Origin: Metabacillus crassostreae
GTDB lineage: Bacteria; Bacillota; Bacilli; Bacillales; Bacillaceae
DNA: 64,000 bases
Direction: 5' to 3'
NCBI RefSeq assembly: GCF_016908395.1
Contig: NZ_JAFBDU010000010.1
Location: 62,001 to 126,000 of the forward strand
The position numbers were made by a program, and so were the translations under genes. The notes under the pieces are model-generated. The model had not been told where the DNA came from. It made no database searches and saw only the letters and a program-made list of their open reading frames with translations. This document shows, in pieces, positions 53,886 to 62,004 of this stretch. Position 1 is the first letter of the stretch, and every line of letters begins with the position of its first letter.

Positions 53886-54664
53886 TAAATCACCTTTGCA
53901 TATTCTTTTTCATTTTTGTTTAATAACCTTAATCCCAAATAAAGAATGAACACTGAAGCAAATGTCATAATAGACAATGGTAAAAATTCAGGTGGTCTTC
54001 CATAAATTAATATGTCGCGGTAAGATTCTAAAAATGTTGTAAATGGATTTAAATATAAATATGGAAGTAAACCTTGTGGCACATCTTTTAGTTCAAATAA
54101 CACAGGAGATAAATATAACAATACTCTTGAAATATATTGCATCACATTTTTTACATCCTTAATAAAAACACCGAGATGAGCTAAAAAGATCATAACTCCC
54201 AACAAACAGAATGCATTCACTATAAAAATTAGAGGAAAATAAAGCACATTCCATGTTAAATCTACGCCATAAATGATTAAGAAGAGGAATAGCATCACTA
54301 CACTAATAATATATTTAATACTATTAACTAACAATCTTACAATCAGAAAGATAACCTTAGGTACGTAAACTTGCTGTAAAATATTACCTTTAGAGGAAAT
54401 AGCATTTGTTCCGTCAACTAAGGATGCTGTAACAAATTTAAGAGGAATTAATCCAGTAAAAATAATTAGTGGATAATCCGCTCCACCTCTCTCTAAGATT
54501 ACAACAACTAACAAATAGAAAATAGCCATGTAAAAAATTGGGTCTATAATCCACCATAGAAAGCCGAAGTATGTTCTAGAGCTATTTGCCTTAAAGTCAG
54601 AAGTAGTTAAGTGATAAATGAGATCCTTATTCTTTTTTATTGCTTTAACTGTTTCAATAAACAT
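53885..54664 (-). CDS. Polysaccharide/teichoic acid export ABC permease (TagG-like)
   Basis: A 259-residue ABC-2-type permease with six hydrophobic segments (family features: YLTTSDFKANSSRTYFGFLWWIIDP-like N-terminus, split here, and YLNPFTTFLESYRDIL near the C-terminus). With the ATPase it flips the undecaprenyl-linked polymer to the outer face. It is the first gene of the export operon. Confidence 0.9.
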   Translation of the reverse strand: MFIETVKAIKKNKDLIYHLTTSDFKANSSRTYFGFLWWIIDPIFYMAIFYLLVVVILERGGADYPLIIFTGLIPLKFVTASLVDGTNAISSKGNILQQVYVPKVIFLIVRLLVNSIKYIISVVMLFLFLIIYGVDLTWNVLYFPLIFIVNAFCLLGVMIFLAHLGVFIKDVKNVMQYISRVLLYLSPVLFELKDVPQGLLPYLYLNPFTTFLESYRDILIYGRPPEFLPLSIMTFASVFILYLGLRLLNKNEKEYAKVI

Positions 54665-54799
54665 ATACGTTCTCCTAACCTGAACAAAGTTCCATCCTAT
54701 TTATAATAAACCTTGATTAGTTTGCTTTCAAGCTTTCAAAATTAGACTGTATACGTGACATTTAAACAAACCATTATTCAAAGACTATTCATAAAGAGT

Positions 54800-54827
54800 A
54801 AAAGGCGACCATAAATAATATGGTCGC
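54800..54827 (-). terminator. Terminator of the UDP-ManNAc dehydrogenase gene
   Basis: GCGACCAT (54805-54812) and ATGGTCGC (54820-54827) form an eight-base hairpin, followed by CCTTTTA on the minus strand, so the T tract is short. Confidence 0.7.
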
Positions 54828-54851
54828 AGAATAAATCACATTTATTATTTA

Positions 54852-56111
54852 TTATTGAACAAATTGATAAAGGTTGCCTAAATTAAAATAAGTAACTTCT
54901 TCTGGATAGTTTTTCACAATATTTTTCGTATCAAATATTTTCTTATCTGTCATTCCCGCTATATCTTCTAATTCTATTGTTTTAAATTCATTGTGGTCTG
55001 TTAAGACAAGAATTAAACTCGAGTCTTTAACAGCTCTTTTTATATCTTGCTCAACCCAGCTCTGCTTCACATGTGGGTCGTAAGCAGCAACTTCCTTAGC
55101 ACCAGCTTCTCTTAGATGTTTATAAATTTCCATTGCTGGACTTTCACGGATATCATCCACATTTCCTTTATAAGTAAGACCGAATACCGTGATTTTTTTA
55201 TCTTTTATTCCATTAAGAGACTTCACTACATTCTCAACAATGAATGAAGGCATAGAGACGTTTATGTCTCGTGCCTGATAAATAAGCTTCGCTTGATCTG
55301 GTGCTTCTGCAACAATAAAGTAAGGATCTACTGCTAAACAGTGCCCCCCAACGCCAGGCCCTGGTAAATGTAAATTTACTCGAGGGTGCTTATTTGCCAT
55401 CTCAATTACATTCAGAGCATTAATTTCTAGCTTTGTACAAATCTTTACAAGTTCATTAGCTAAAGAGATGTTAACATCACGATACGTATTTTCCATTAAT
55501 TTTGACATCTCAGCAGTTTTTGCATCTGTAATGATAAGTTCACCCTGAACAAATCTAGAATATACATCTGCCCCTGCTTTTTTACACGCTTCAGTTACAC
55601 CACCAATAATTCGGTTGTTATGAACTAATTCATGCATAATTTGACCAGGCAGTACTCTTTCAGGACAGTGAACAAGGAATAAGTCTTCGCCAATTACAAA
55701 TCCTGCTTTTTCTAGAAGAGGTTTTACGAAATCATCAGTAGTACGAGGTGCAATTGTAGATTCAATAATCACTGTATTGTTCTTCTCTAAATACGGGATG
55801 ATATTTTCTACAGCACTCTGAACATACTTGAGGTCAATTGATTTATAAGTATCATCATTATTAGGAGTTGGAACAGCAATTATAAAAACGTCTCCCTTTT
55901 CTGGTGACGTAGATGCTTTAAATTTCCCAGAAACTATAACCTCATCTAAGGCTTCCTGTAACCCAGGTTCTTCTATATGAATTTGTCCACCGTTTAACTT
56001 ATCTATTACATCTTGTTGTATATCTACTCCAAGTACATCTACACCATGCTTTGCAAACATAATGGAAGTTGGAAGTCCAATATAGCCTAGGCCAACTGTT
56101 ACTAACTTCAT
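54852..56111 (-). CDS. UDP-N-acetyl-D-mannosamine dehydrogenase (WecC-like)
   Basis: A 419-residue UDP-sugar dehydrogenase: NAD-binding GLGYIGLPTS (7-16), central KLMENTYRDVNISLANEL and catalytic Cys258 in PGVGGHCLAVDPYF. The NKHPRVNLHLPGPGVGGH stretch resembles WecC-type UDP-ManNAc dehydrogenases more than UDP-glucose dehydrogenases. It oxidises UDP-ManNAc to UDP-ManNAcA. The presence of mnaA nearby supports this substrate. The ATG at 56111 has GGAGGAAATTAAAT upstream; an earlier in-frame start at 56195 adds a non-family 28-residue extension. Confidence 0.88.
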   Translation of the reverse strand: MKLVTVGLGYIGLPTSIMFAKHGVDVLGVDIQQDVIDKLNGGQIHIEEPGLQEALDEVIVSGKFKASTSPEKGDVFIIAVPTPNNDDTYKSIDLKYVQSAVENIIPYLEKNNTVIIESTIAPRTTDDFVKPLLEKAGFVIGEDLFLVHCPERVLPGQIMHELVHNNRIIGGVTEACKKAGADVYSRFVQGELIITDAKTAEMSKLMENTYRDVNISLANELVKICTKLEINALNVIEMANKHPRVNLHLPGPGVGGHCLAVDPYFIVAEAPDQAKLIYQARDINVSMPSFIVENVVKSLNGIKDKKITVFGLTYKGNVDDIRESPAMEIYKHLREAGAKEVAAYDPHVKQSWVEQDIKRAVKDSSLILVLTDHNEFKTIELEDIAGMTDKKIFDTKNIVKNYPEEVTYFNLGNLYQFVQ

Positions 56112-56224
56112 ATTTAATTTCCTCCAGTTTAAACGAAATGTAAAAATGTAAATTTGCTCTTTACCAACATTACATCTTACATAAATCCTTGTCAATATAG
56201 TAAATGTTACGTTTTTAAATCATT

Positions 56225-57814
56225 TTATAAATTAGTGATTTCAAGTAATTCACTTTCAATCATTTTGTTTTTACCACATTGATTTCGTACTCGCTGTGCT
56301 GCAGTACGTGATCTCTTAATAAATTCCTTCGGATTGTGATACATATGTTCTATTGCATTTGCTAGTCCAACAAAATCCTCTTTATCAGCAAGATAACCAC
56401 ATTTGTCATCAATAAACTCTGGTATAGCGCATATGGCATTTGTCACAGGAACTAAACCACTAGACATCGCTTCACCTAATGACACTCCTTGCGAGTCCAT
56501 TCTTGATGGCCCTAAAAAGATACCATGTGATTTATGTTGCTTGGATATTTCTTCTTGTGATAGAAAATAATTATGCAGGTTTACATTTTTCAAATCTCGG
56601 ATAGGTTGAACAACCTCTTCAAATAAAGGTCCTTCTCCATATATATCAAATATTAAATCATTGAATATATCCCTTTTTTTGAGCTCTAATATTGCTTTAA
56701 CCACTAAATCATTAGCATATGTTCTCGATGAAAAAGGACGTATCGTTAAAATACGTTTTCTTTGCTCAGTTGGTTTTTCAACATAATCAAATAGCTCATC
56801 ATCTATCAGATTGTGAATAATGGTGGCATTTTTCACAAAAGTGTTAGTATCTTTTTCAGCAACTTTTTCTTTATACCAATTAGACACAAATATAAATTTT
56901 ATGTTTTCTTCTTCAGAATATAGCTTTTTTAGAAAATCTAACTGCTTTTGATTGTCTTCTGATTGTTTAAGAGCCATTCTCATGTTAGACATATCTCGGT
57001 AAAAATTAAACCACCGACGATACCATTTTGTAGTCTCATATCCATGTACCCAGACTAATTTTGGTTTATTAACTGCTGTAGACGCACAAACTGCACGATA
57101 CATACGCTCATTAATAAAGTGAAATAAGATTTTCTTGTATGATTTATTGTCCAATAAACGAGTTAATTCACGTTCCCCACTAAGATAGACAGGAATTCCT
57201 TCATATTCATAGTAAGCAACACTTCCAGGATCTGTGTTTAACCTATATACCTCGACATTTATACCTTTTTTCTTGTAGCTTAAGACTCTTTTATGAACAA
57301 ACATATTTTGATAATAATTATTTTTATCAGGATATGTGTTAGTAATAATAATATATTTAGAATCAGTATTCCTCAAAGCCAATTGTTTTTTATTTATTAT
57401 TCTTGGCGAAGAAAAAGCCTCTAAAGAACATAATGTAATTTCCGCTTCTCCTGATCCAGAAATATGTAAGCCCATTGAATAACTAATAACCTCTTCAGGA
57501 AAATCCACAATCATCTCACAACCTAAAGGGTTATAAACACTAAATACTTGCTCATTATTTTTATCATAACCAACAATAACCTGCTTTATTTGGACGCTAT
57601 TTTTTGTTTCACCATCCAATTTAGCTATATATGTATAATCAGAATGAATGGTGTCTAAAAAAATTCGTTTATTATCATAGTAGGTAATAATATGTGGCGA
57701 TTCTTTCTTTTTTTGTATTGCTTCTATTAACAAACTATCCTCTATTACGAAAGAGACGTAATAAGGTGAGCTTACTTCAGACCAATTATCATCAATAAAA
57801 TGTTGTATTGCCAT
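56225..57814 (-). CDS. GT4-family glycosyltransferase with extra N-terminal domain
   Basis: A 529-residue protein. Residues 1-165 form a domain I do not recognise, apparently beta-rich and possibly a carbohydrate-binding or regulatory region. Residues 168-529 are a GT-B transferase with ITNTYPDKNNYYQNMFVHKRV, WVHGYETTKWYRR, IRPFSSRTYANDL and GPSRMDSQGVSLGEAMSSGLVPV carrying the donor-binding Glu residues. It is in the polysaccharide locus between wecC-like and the small coiled-coil gene. Confidence 0.82.
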   Translation of the reverse strand: MAIQHFIDDNWSEVSSPYYVSFVIEDSLLIEAIQKKKESPHIITYYDNKRIFLDTIHSDYTYIAKLDGETKNSVQIKQVIVGYDKNNEQVFSVYNPLGCEMIVDFPEEVISYSMGLHISGSGEAEITLCSLEAFSSPRIINKKQLALRNTDSKYIIITNTYPDKNNYYQNMFVHKRVLSYKKKGINVEVYRLNTDPGSVAYYEYEGIPVYLSGERELTRLLDNKSYKKILFHFINERMYRAVCASTAVNKPKLVWVHGYETTKWYRRWFNFYRDMSNMRMALKQSEDNQKQLDFLKKLYSEEENIKFIFVSNWYKEKVAEKDTNTFVKNATIIHNLIDDELFDYVEKPTEQRKRILTIRPFSSRTYANDLVVKAILELKKRDIFNDLIFDIYGEGPLFEEVVQPIRDLKNVNLHNYFLSQEEISKQHKSHGIFLGPSRMDSQGVSLGEAMSSGLVPVTNAICAIPEFIDDKCGYLADKEDFVGLANAIEHMYHNPKEFIKRSRTAAQRVRNQCGKNKMIESELLEITNL

Positions 57815-57995
57815 TGATACCCCCCTATTTCCGAATTACTTTGATTAGATTATAGCTAATCTACATTTTTAACTTCTTTTTTGTATGTTTGAGTTTCTCA
57901 TAATAGAGATCAATATCCTATGTAGGTATCTTCCCCACTATTTCCCACTAGGAATCACATTCTATGATCTAGAATCAATGGAAGTGTTCCATCCT

Positions 57996-58367
57996 TCAAA
58001 AAAATTTATTAATCTTCTTTCTGACTAACCACCATTTCTTCTGAATTCTTCCTAATTTCGATTTTTCCAATTTACTATACCTATCTTTAAGTAACTTGAG
58101 TTCTAATAATAACTTATCATTCATTACTTCCAGTTCATTAATTGTGTTAACAAAAAGTTTACCTTTTAATATTCCAGAAGCTTTTAATTCCTTATACATT
58201 GAGAGATTTCCACTCCCAGACTTTTCTTTATCTTTACCCGCACTATCAACTTCATCAACAATATGACTGAGTATTTCTTTAAATTCTTGTTCCATTTCTA
58301 CTTTATCTTCAATTAAACGTTCATTTAGACGTTTTAACTCATAATATTTATCTTCAAATCTATCCAT
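57996..58367 (-). CDS. Small coiled-coil protein with SKLGRIQ basic tail
   Basis: A 123-residue, highly charged coiled-coil protein (heptads at about 1-45 and 75-105) with a basic aromatic tail, KSKLGRIQKKWWLVRKK (about 103-119). The same tail pattern ends the methyltransferase encoded at 60707. No known domain otherwise. AGGAGGAG precedes the ATG at close spacing, so it looks like a real gene. It may be an accessory or scaffold protein, or the surviving C-terminal half of a larger glycan-modifying protein. Confidence 0.68.
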   Translation of the reverse strand: MDRFEDKYYELKRLNERLIEDKVEMEQEFKEILSHIVDEVDSAGKDKEKSGSGNLSMYKELKASGILKGKLFVNTINELEVMNDKLLLELKLLKDRYSKLEKSKLGRIQKKWWLVRKKINKFF

Positions 58368-58444
58368 CTTCTCCTCCTAATGAATTTTCCAAAAGAATTA
58401 TCATGTATTAGTAAATATGCCTAAATAAACACATGGTCAATCAA

Positions 58445-58486
58445 GAAAAAACAGGAAAGCTATGAAAAAATCCATAACTACCTGTT
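58445..58486 (-). terminator. Terminator of the two-domain glycosyltransferase gene
   Basis: AAACAGG..AG..ATG pairs with CAT..CT..CCTGTTT (minus strand, some internal mismatches), followed by a T run. Confidence 0.75.
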
Positions 58487-58502
58487 TTCCCTTAAGTGAA
58501 CC

Positions 58503-60707
58503 TTAATGTTTAAATTTCTTATTCATTAGCTGTGTATACACTTCAGCTGCTGCTTTAAAATCATTAAGTGGTGTTAAATATTCCACATGATCACTTTCAC
58601 TAAGAATACTACCCTCTTCATATATACCCCAAATTTCCGAGCCACTTCCACTATAATCGCTTAGTTTCGAAGGAAGATAAGGATTTATATCCTTATTATC
58701 TAAAGTAGTAGAATCATTAACGATTAAACAATCAAACTGTGTGCAAAGATTTAGGAATTTGTAAAAATCTACATATCCATTCACAATAATATTATCCTCT
58801 AAAAGATCACCTTTTAGAGAATATTCTAATTCCTGTGGCTTTGATGTGAAAACATGTACAAGTATCCTTTGTCTCACATTATCTCCTGTCAATTTCAAAC
58901 CCTCAAAAATGTCATTTAAATTTCGTTTACTATAAAAATTACCAAAGTATGCAAGGTTAACATGGTCATCTGAAATTAATGGATAATCCACCTCTTCCAA
59001 ATGATAATATCGTTCTGGCAGAGTTGGATGAGGTGCAATTATTGCCTTTTTCTTGATAATTTCTTTTACTTCATTTATTGGGAAAACGTCCATCATATAT
59101 TTCAACTGATGCTTATTGGTAAATATAAGCTCATCAGCAAATACATATGGCAAATATTCGCACCAAAAAAATAAGTTATCTGTATTCCCCGCAGGCATAC
59201 CTTCTTTTTTCACGCTTGTTTCGAGACTCTTAATATATTGATTATCTGCTATATCAACTTGTCTCTTCTTCGCTTCGATATCAAAAAGTAAAGGATCAGA
59301 GAATTCTGCAATCCACCTTGACTCAGGATATTGGCGCTTATATTGATAAGCAAGAAAATGTGATGCTGGCCATAAAGCACGACTAACGACTTCTTTATAA
59401 GCTCCTCTACCCTTTACTTTCTCTTCTATTTCCTGCATACCCATCTCTATAAACGCTTTTATATCTCTCCAATTTGAAAAGCTTGTAGGAGAATTAATAG
59501 GCATTCTACTATTAATTAAGTCATCAACCATTTTATTTAATGTATAGCTTTTTGATCTAGCACTGTCCATCGTATTATAAATAACATCTGAGACCTTAGA
59601 AGCTTCCCTCATTCGTTTTGCCATAACATTTCCTGAAGTATCGTTATATGGCGGAAAACAATAAGAGATAACTAAACGCTCAACTCGTTTTTCATTTAAT
59701 AGGTGATAAGGGAAATAAGTAAAATATCTTAAAGTCAGTTCTTCCATAATTTCACCATATTGATTTTGATGCTCTTCGTAATATTTCTTAATGAAAGAGC
59801 TTTGCGCAAGAATTTTCCGTTCAATAAACCCTCGCTTCACAGGAGCTAATTCATCAACTGATAGTAATTCATTTAACTTTCCAATTACATCTGCTCGTTG
59901 AACAACATTAAAGTCAAATGTCATTTTTTGACGGGAAACTGAATTATCTCTTAAAACACGATAGTAAATCACTTTCTTAGCAATAGGTGCCACTACATAT
60001 TTAAAGTCATTCTTTATAACTAAATCTGTAAAAAATGCAACATCTTCACCACTACGAAGCGTTTCATCAAAACGAAATTGTTGTAAAGACATTGTAGGGA
60101 TAAGCTTACAAGCATTGATAGTTAACACCATATTTAATTTATTATATGGATGTTGCCTGCTTATAACTGATTTTAAAATTTGACGGTTCAAGGGGTTTGA
60201 TGATTGAATTTTCCCATCTACTTCTACATTATGGATTTGTGATATAACGATTGTATTTAAATCTGATAATCTATACATTTCTTCTAAAAAGTTTTCTGAT
60301 AGGTAATCATCATCATCAACAAATGTACAATACTGACGTGATGCTAGTGAGATCCCTTTATTCCTAGCTACAGAAGCTCCTGCCTCATCCATAACAATTA
60401 TTTTTATATTTGTCATTTTATTTGTTTCAGCAAAGTCTTTAATGACTTCTTCAGTATTATCTTTTTCACCATTTATAACAATAATAACTTCAAATAATGA
60501 CTGATTAAGTGTTTGTCGTGCTAACGATTCTAGACATCCTTTAATCACATCTTGACCTTTATAGGTAGGAATTATAATACTAATTCCTTCACTATATAGA
60601 GGGTTCTCGTTAGAACGCAAAATATCATCAGGGGTTTTGTACCCTAATTTCTTTGCACGTGTAAACCTTACCTTATCTAATCGTTTCAGCAATTCCTCTT
60701 TAAGCAT
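58503..60707 (-). CDS. Two-domain glycosyltransferase (GT2 plus GT-B-like)
   Basis: A 734-residue protein. The N-terminal part (about 35-320) is a GT-A/GT2 transferase with SIIIPTYKGQDVIKGCLESL, the metal-binding Asp run VDDDDYL and SGEDVAFFTDL. The C-terminal part (about 345-734) starts LVISYCFPPYNDTSGN, carries WIAEFSDPLLFDIEAKKRQ and ends PSKLSDYSGSGSEIWGI, resembling a GT-B transferase. It could add two successive sugars to the polymer. Its start shares one base pair of TAATG with the methyltransferase stop, so the genes are coupled. Confidence 0.82.
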   Translation of the reverse strand: MLKEELLKRLDKVRFTRAKKLGYKTPDDILRSNENPLYSEGISIIIPTYKGQDVIKGCLESLARQTLNQSLFEVIIVINGEKDNTEEVIKDFAETNKMTNIKIIVMDEAGASVARNKGISLASRQYCTFVDDDDYLSENFLEEMYRLSDLNTIVISQIHNVEVDGKIQSSNPLNRQILKSVISRQHPYNKLNMVLTINACKLIPTMSLQQFRFDETLRSGEDVAFFTDLVIKNDFKYVVAPIAKKVIYYRVLRDNSVSRQKMTFDFNVVQRADVIGKLNELLSVDELAPVKRGFIERKILAQSSFIKKYYEEHQNQYGEIMEELTLRYFTYFPYHLLNEKRVERLVISYCFPPYNDTSGNVMAKRMREASKVSDVIYNTMDSARSKSYTLNKMVDDLINSRMPINSPTSFSNWRDIKAFIEMGMQEIEEKVKGRGAYKEVVSRALWPASHFLAYQYKRQYPESRWIAEFSDPLLFDIEAKKRQVDIADNQYIKSLETSVKKEGMPAGNTDNLFFWCEYLPYVFADELIFTNKHQLKYMMDVFPINEVKEIIKKKAIIAPHPTLPERYYHLEEVDYPLISDDHVNLAYFGNFYSKRNLNDIFEGLKLTGDNVRQRILVHVFTSKPQELEYSLKGDLLEDNIIVNGYVDFYKFLNLCTQFDCLIVNDSTTLDNKDINPYLPSKLSDYSGSGSEIWGIYEEGSILSESDHVEYLTPLNDFKAAAEVYTQLMNKKFKH

Positions 60708-61699
60708 TATTTCTTACCTCTTCCAGCTAGTTTTTTCCTCAGCCACCAGTATCTGATTTGAAGTCTACCAAGCCTTGATCGTTTTAAAGCATTATATCTA
60801 TGCTCCATGTTTCCGATCTCTTTTGTAAGATCCTCTATTTTGTATGCTTTTGCGATTGCACTTTTTAATGCTTCTTCTTCTCGATTCAGAAGCTCAATCA
60901 CTTCGAATTGAAGCTGTCGAATATATTCATCTTTTTTTATAACTGATGAGTTTAGTTCATTAAACAAAAGCTCCTTTTTCTGCAGCTCTCTTAATCGTTC
61001 TTTATTATCAGAGTTTCCTCTAGTATAGTCATTAATCTTATTTACATAATCACGTTCTATTTGATAAAACGCATCCTCTAACTGACTTACAGAGTGTTTT
61101 GAATAGATATTTGGTTGTAAATCGTTATCATCAGAAACAGAACACATTACTCCAATCCATTTCCCTAAATAATCGACTGCTTCAACCTTGAAAAATGGTA
61201 CTAGTTGCTCTACAAGATTTGAATAGTAATATGTTTGTTTATGATCAATGAAATCGTTAATACCAAATGGCACAGTAACAATCAATTTACCATTTAATTT
61301 CAGGTGACTTTTTATTTTTTGTAAGAAATGTTCAGGATTACCAATATGCTCAAGTACTTCTGTTAATAAAATTGTATCATATTCATGTTTAAGCAAATTA
61401 TCAGTCATAAAATTCGCTAATCTAAAAGTGACTAATTCTTTTACTGATGAATGCTCTTTTTCAAGTTCTTTCTCAGCATATTTAATTGATTCCTTAGAAA
61501 GATCAATAGCATCTACATTTTTCCCTTCGCGACCTAGTAGGATTGATGCTATCCCCTGTGAACACCCAATATCAAGTACATTTTTACCTTCAACTTGTTT
61601 TACAATCCAGTTAATTCTTTCTCTTGTTTTTCCACTAAAATCTGTTCCCAATTCCCCATAATAGGCTTGAGTAACACGATCTATAGAAATATCTCTCAA
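60707..61699 (-). CDS. SAM-dependent methyltransferase with C-terminal coiled coil
   Basis: A 330-residue protein. Class I methyltransferase fold (about 30-200) with motif I VLDIGCSQGIASI, acidic loop residue DAIDLS and motif LLTEVLEHI. A long coiled coil (about 230-310) then leads to a basic tail with SRLGRLQIRYWWLRKK. It may methylate a sugar of the wall polymer. The start is TTG at 61699, six bases after GGAGGAG; the TTG at 61720 lies before this site. Confidence 0.82.
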   Translation of the reverse strand: MRDISIDRVTQAYYGELGTDFSGKTRERINWIVKQVEGKNVLDIGCSQGIASILLGREGKNVDAIDLSKESIKYAEKELEKEHSSVKELVTFRLANFMTDNLLKHEYDTILLTEVLEHIGNPEHFLQKIKSHLKLNGKLIVTVPFGINDFIDHKQTYYYSNLVEQLVPFFKVEAVDYLGKWIGVMCSVSDDNDLQPNIYSKHSVSQLEDAFYQIERDYVNKINDYTRGNSDNKERLRELQKKELLFNELNSSVIKKDEYIRQLQFEVIELLNREEEALKSAIAKAYKIEDLTKEIGNMEHRYNALKRSRLGRLQIRYWWLRKKLAGRGKK

Positions 61700-61779
61700 A
61701 ATAACTCCTCCACAATTCAAGGTATTTTGTTTAAAATTTTTTCAATATGTATCTCATTATTCATTATTAAGCTTCACCT

Positions 61780-61809
61780 ATTATATCGAAAAATGTCTAT
61801 TATCAACAA
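61780..61809 (-). promoter_or_regulatory. Candidate promoter of the methyltransferase operon
   Basis: Minus strand TTGTTG (61804-61809), 18 bases, TATAAT (61780-61785), 80 bp upstream of the TTG start. The -10 is perfect and the -35 matches four of six. Confidence 0.6.
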
Positions 61810-61960
61810 CCTTAAAAATTGTTTATGTTACTTTTTCTAAATTTTTTTTGCTAGCCTAACAATTAATAAGCTAGGCGATATGTTAAATCGATTAAAACCT
61901 TAATGTTTTGAATCATTAAGATGTCTATACATTCATATAACATCCTATACAAAAAAATCT

Positions 61961-61996
61961 AACTAAAAAACTAGCACAATTATCCTGTGCTAGTTT
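61961..61996 (-). terminator. Intrinsic terminator of the amidase gene
   Basis: Perfect eleven-base arms AAACTAGCACA (61968-61978) and TGTGCTAGTTT (61986-61996) followed by a T-rich tract on the minus strand. Confidence 0.92.
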
Positions 61997-62004
61997 CAAA
62001 ACCA

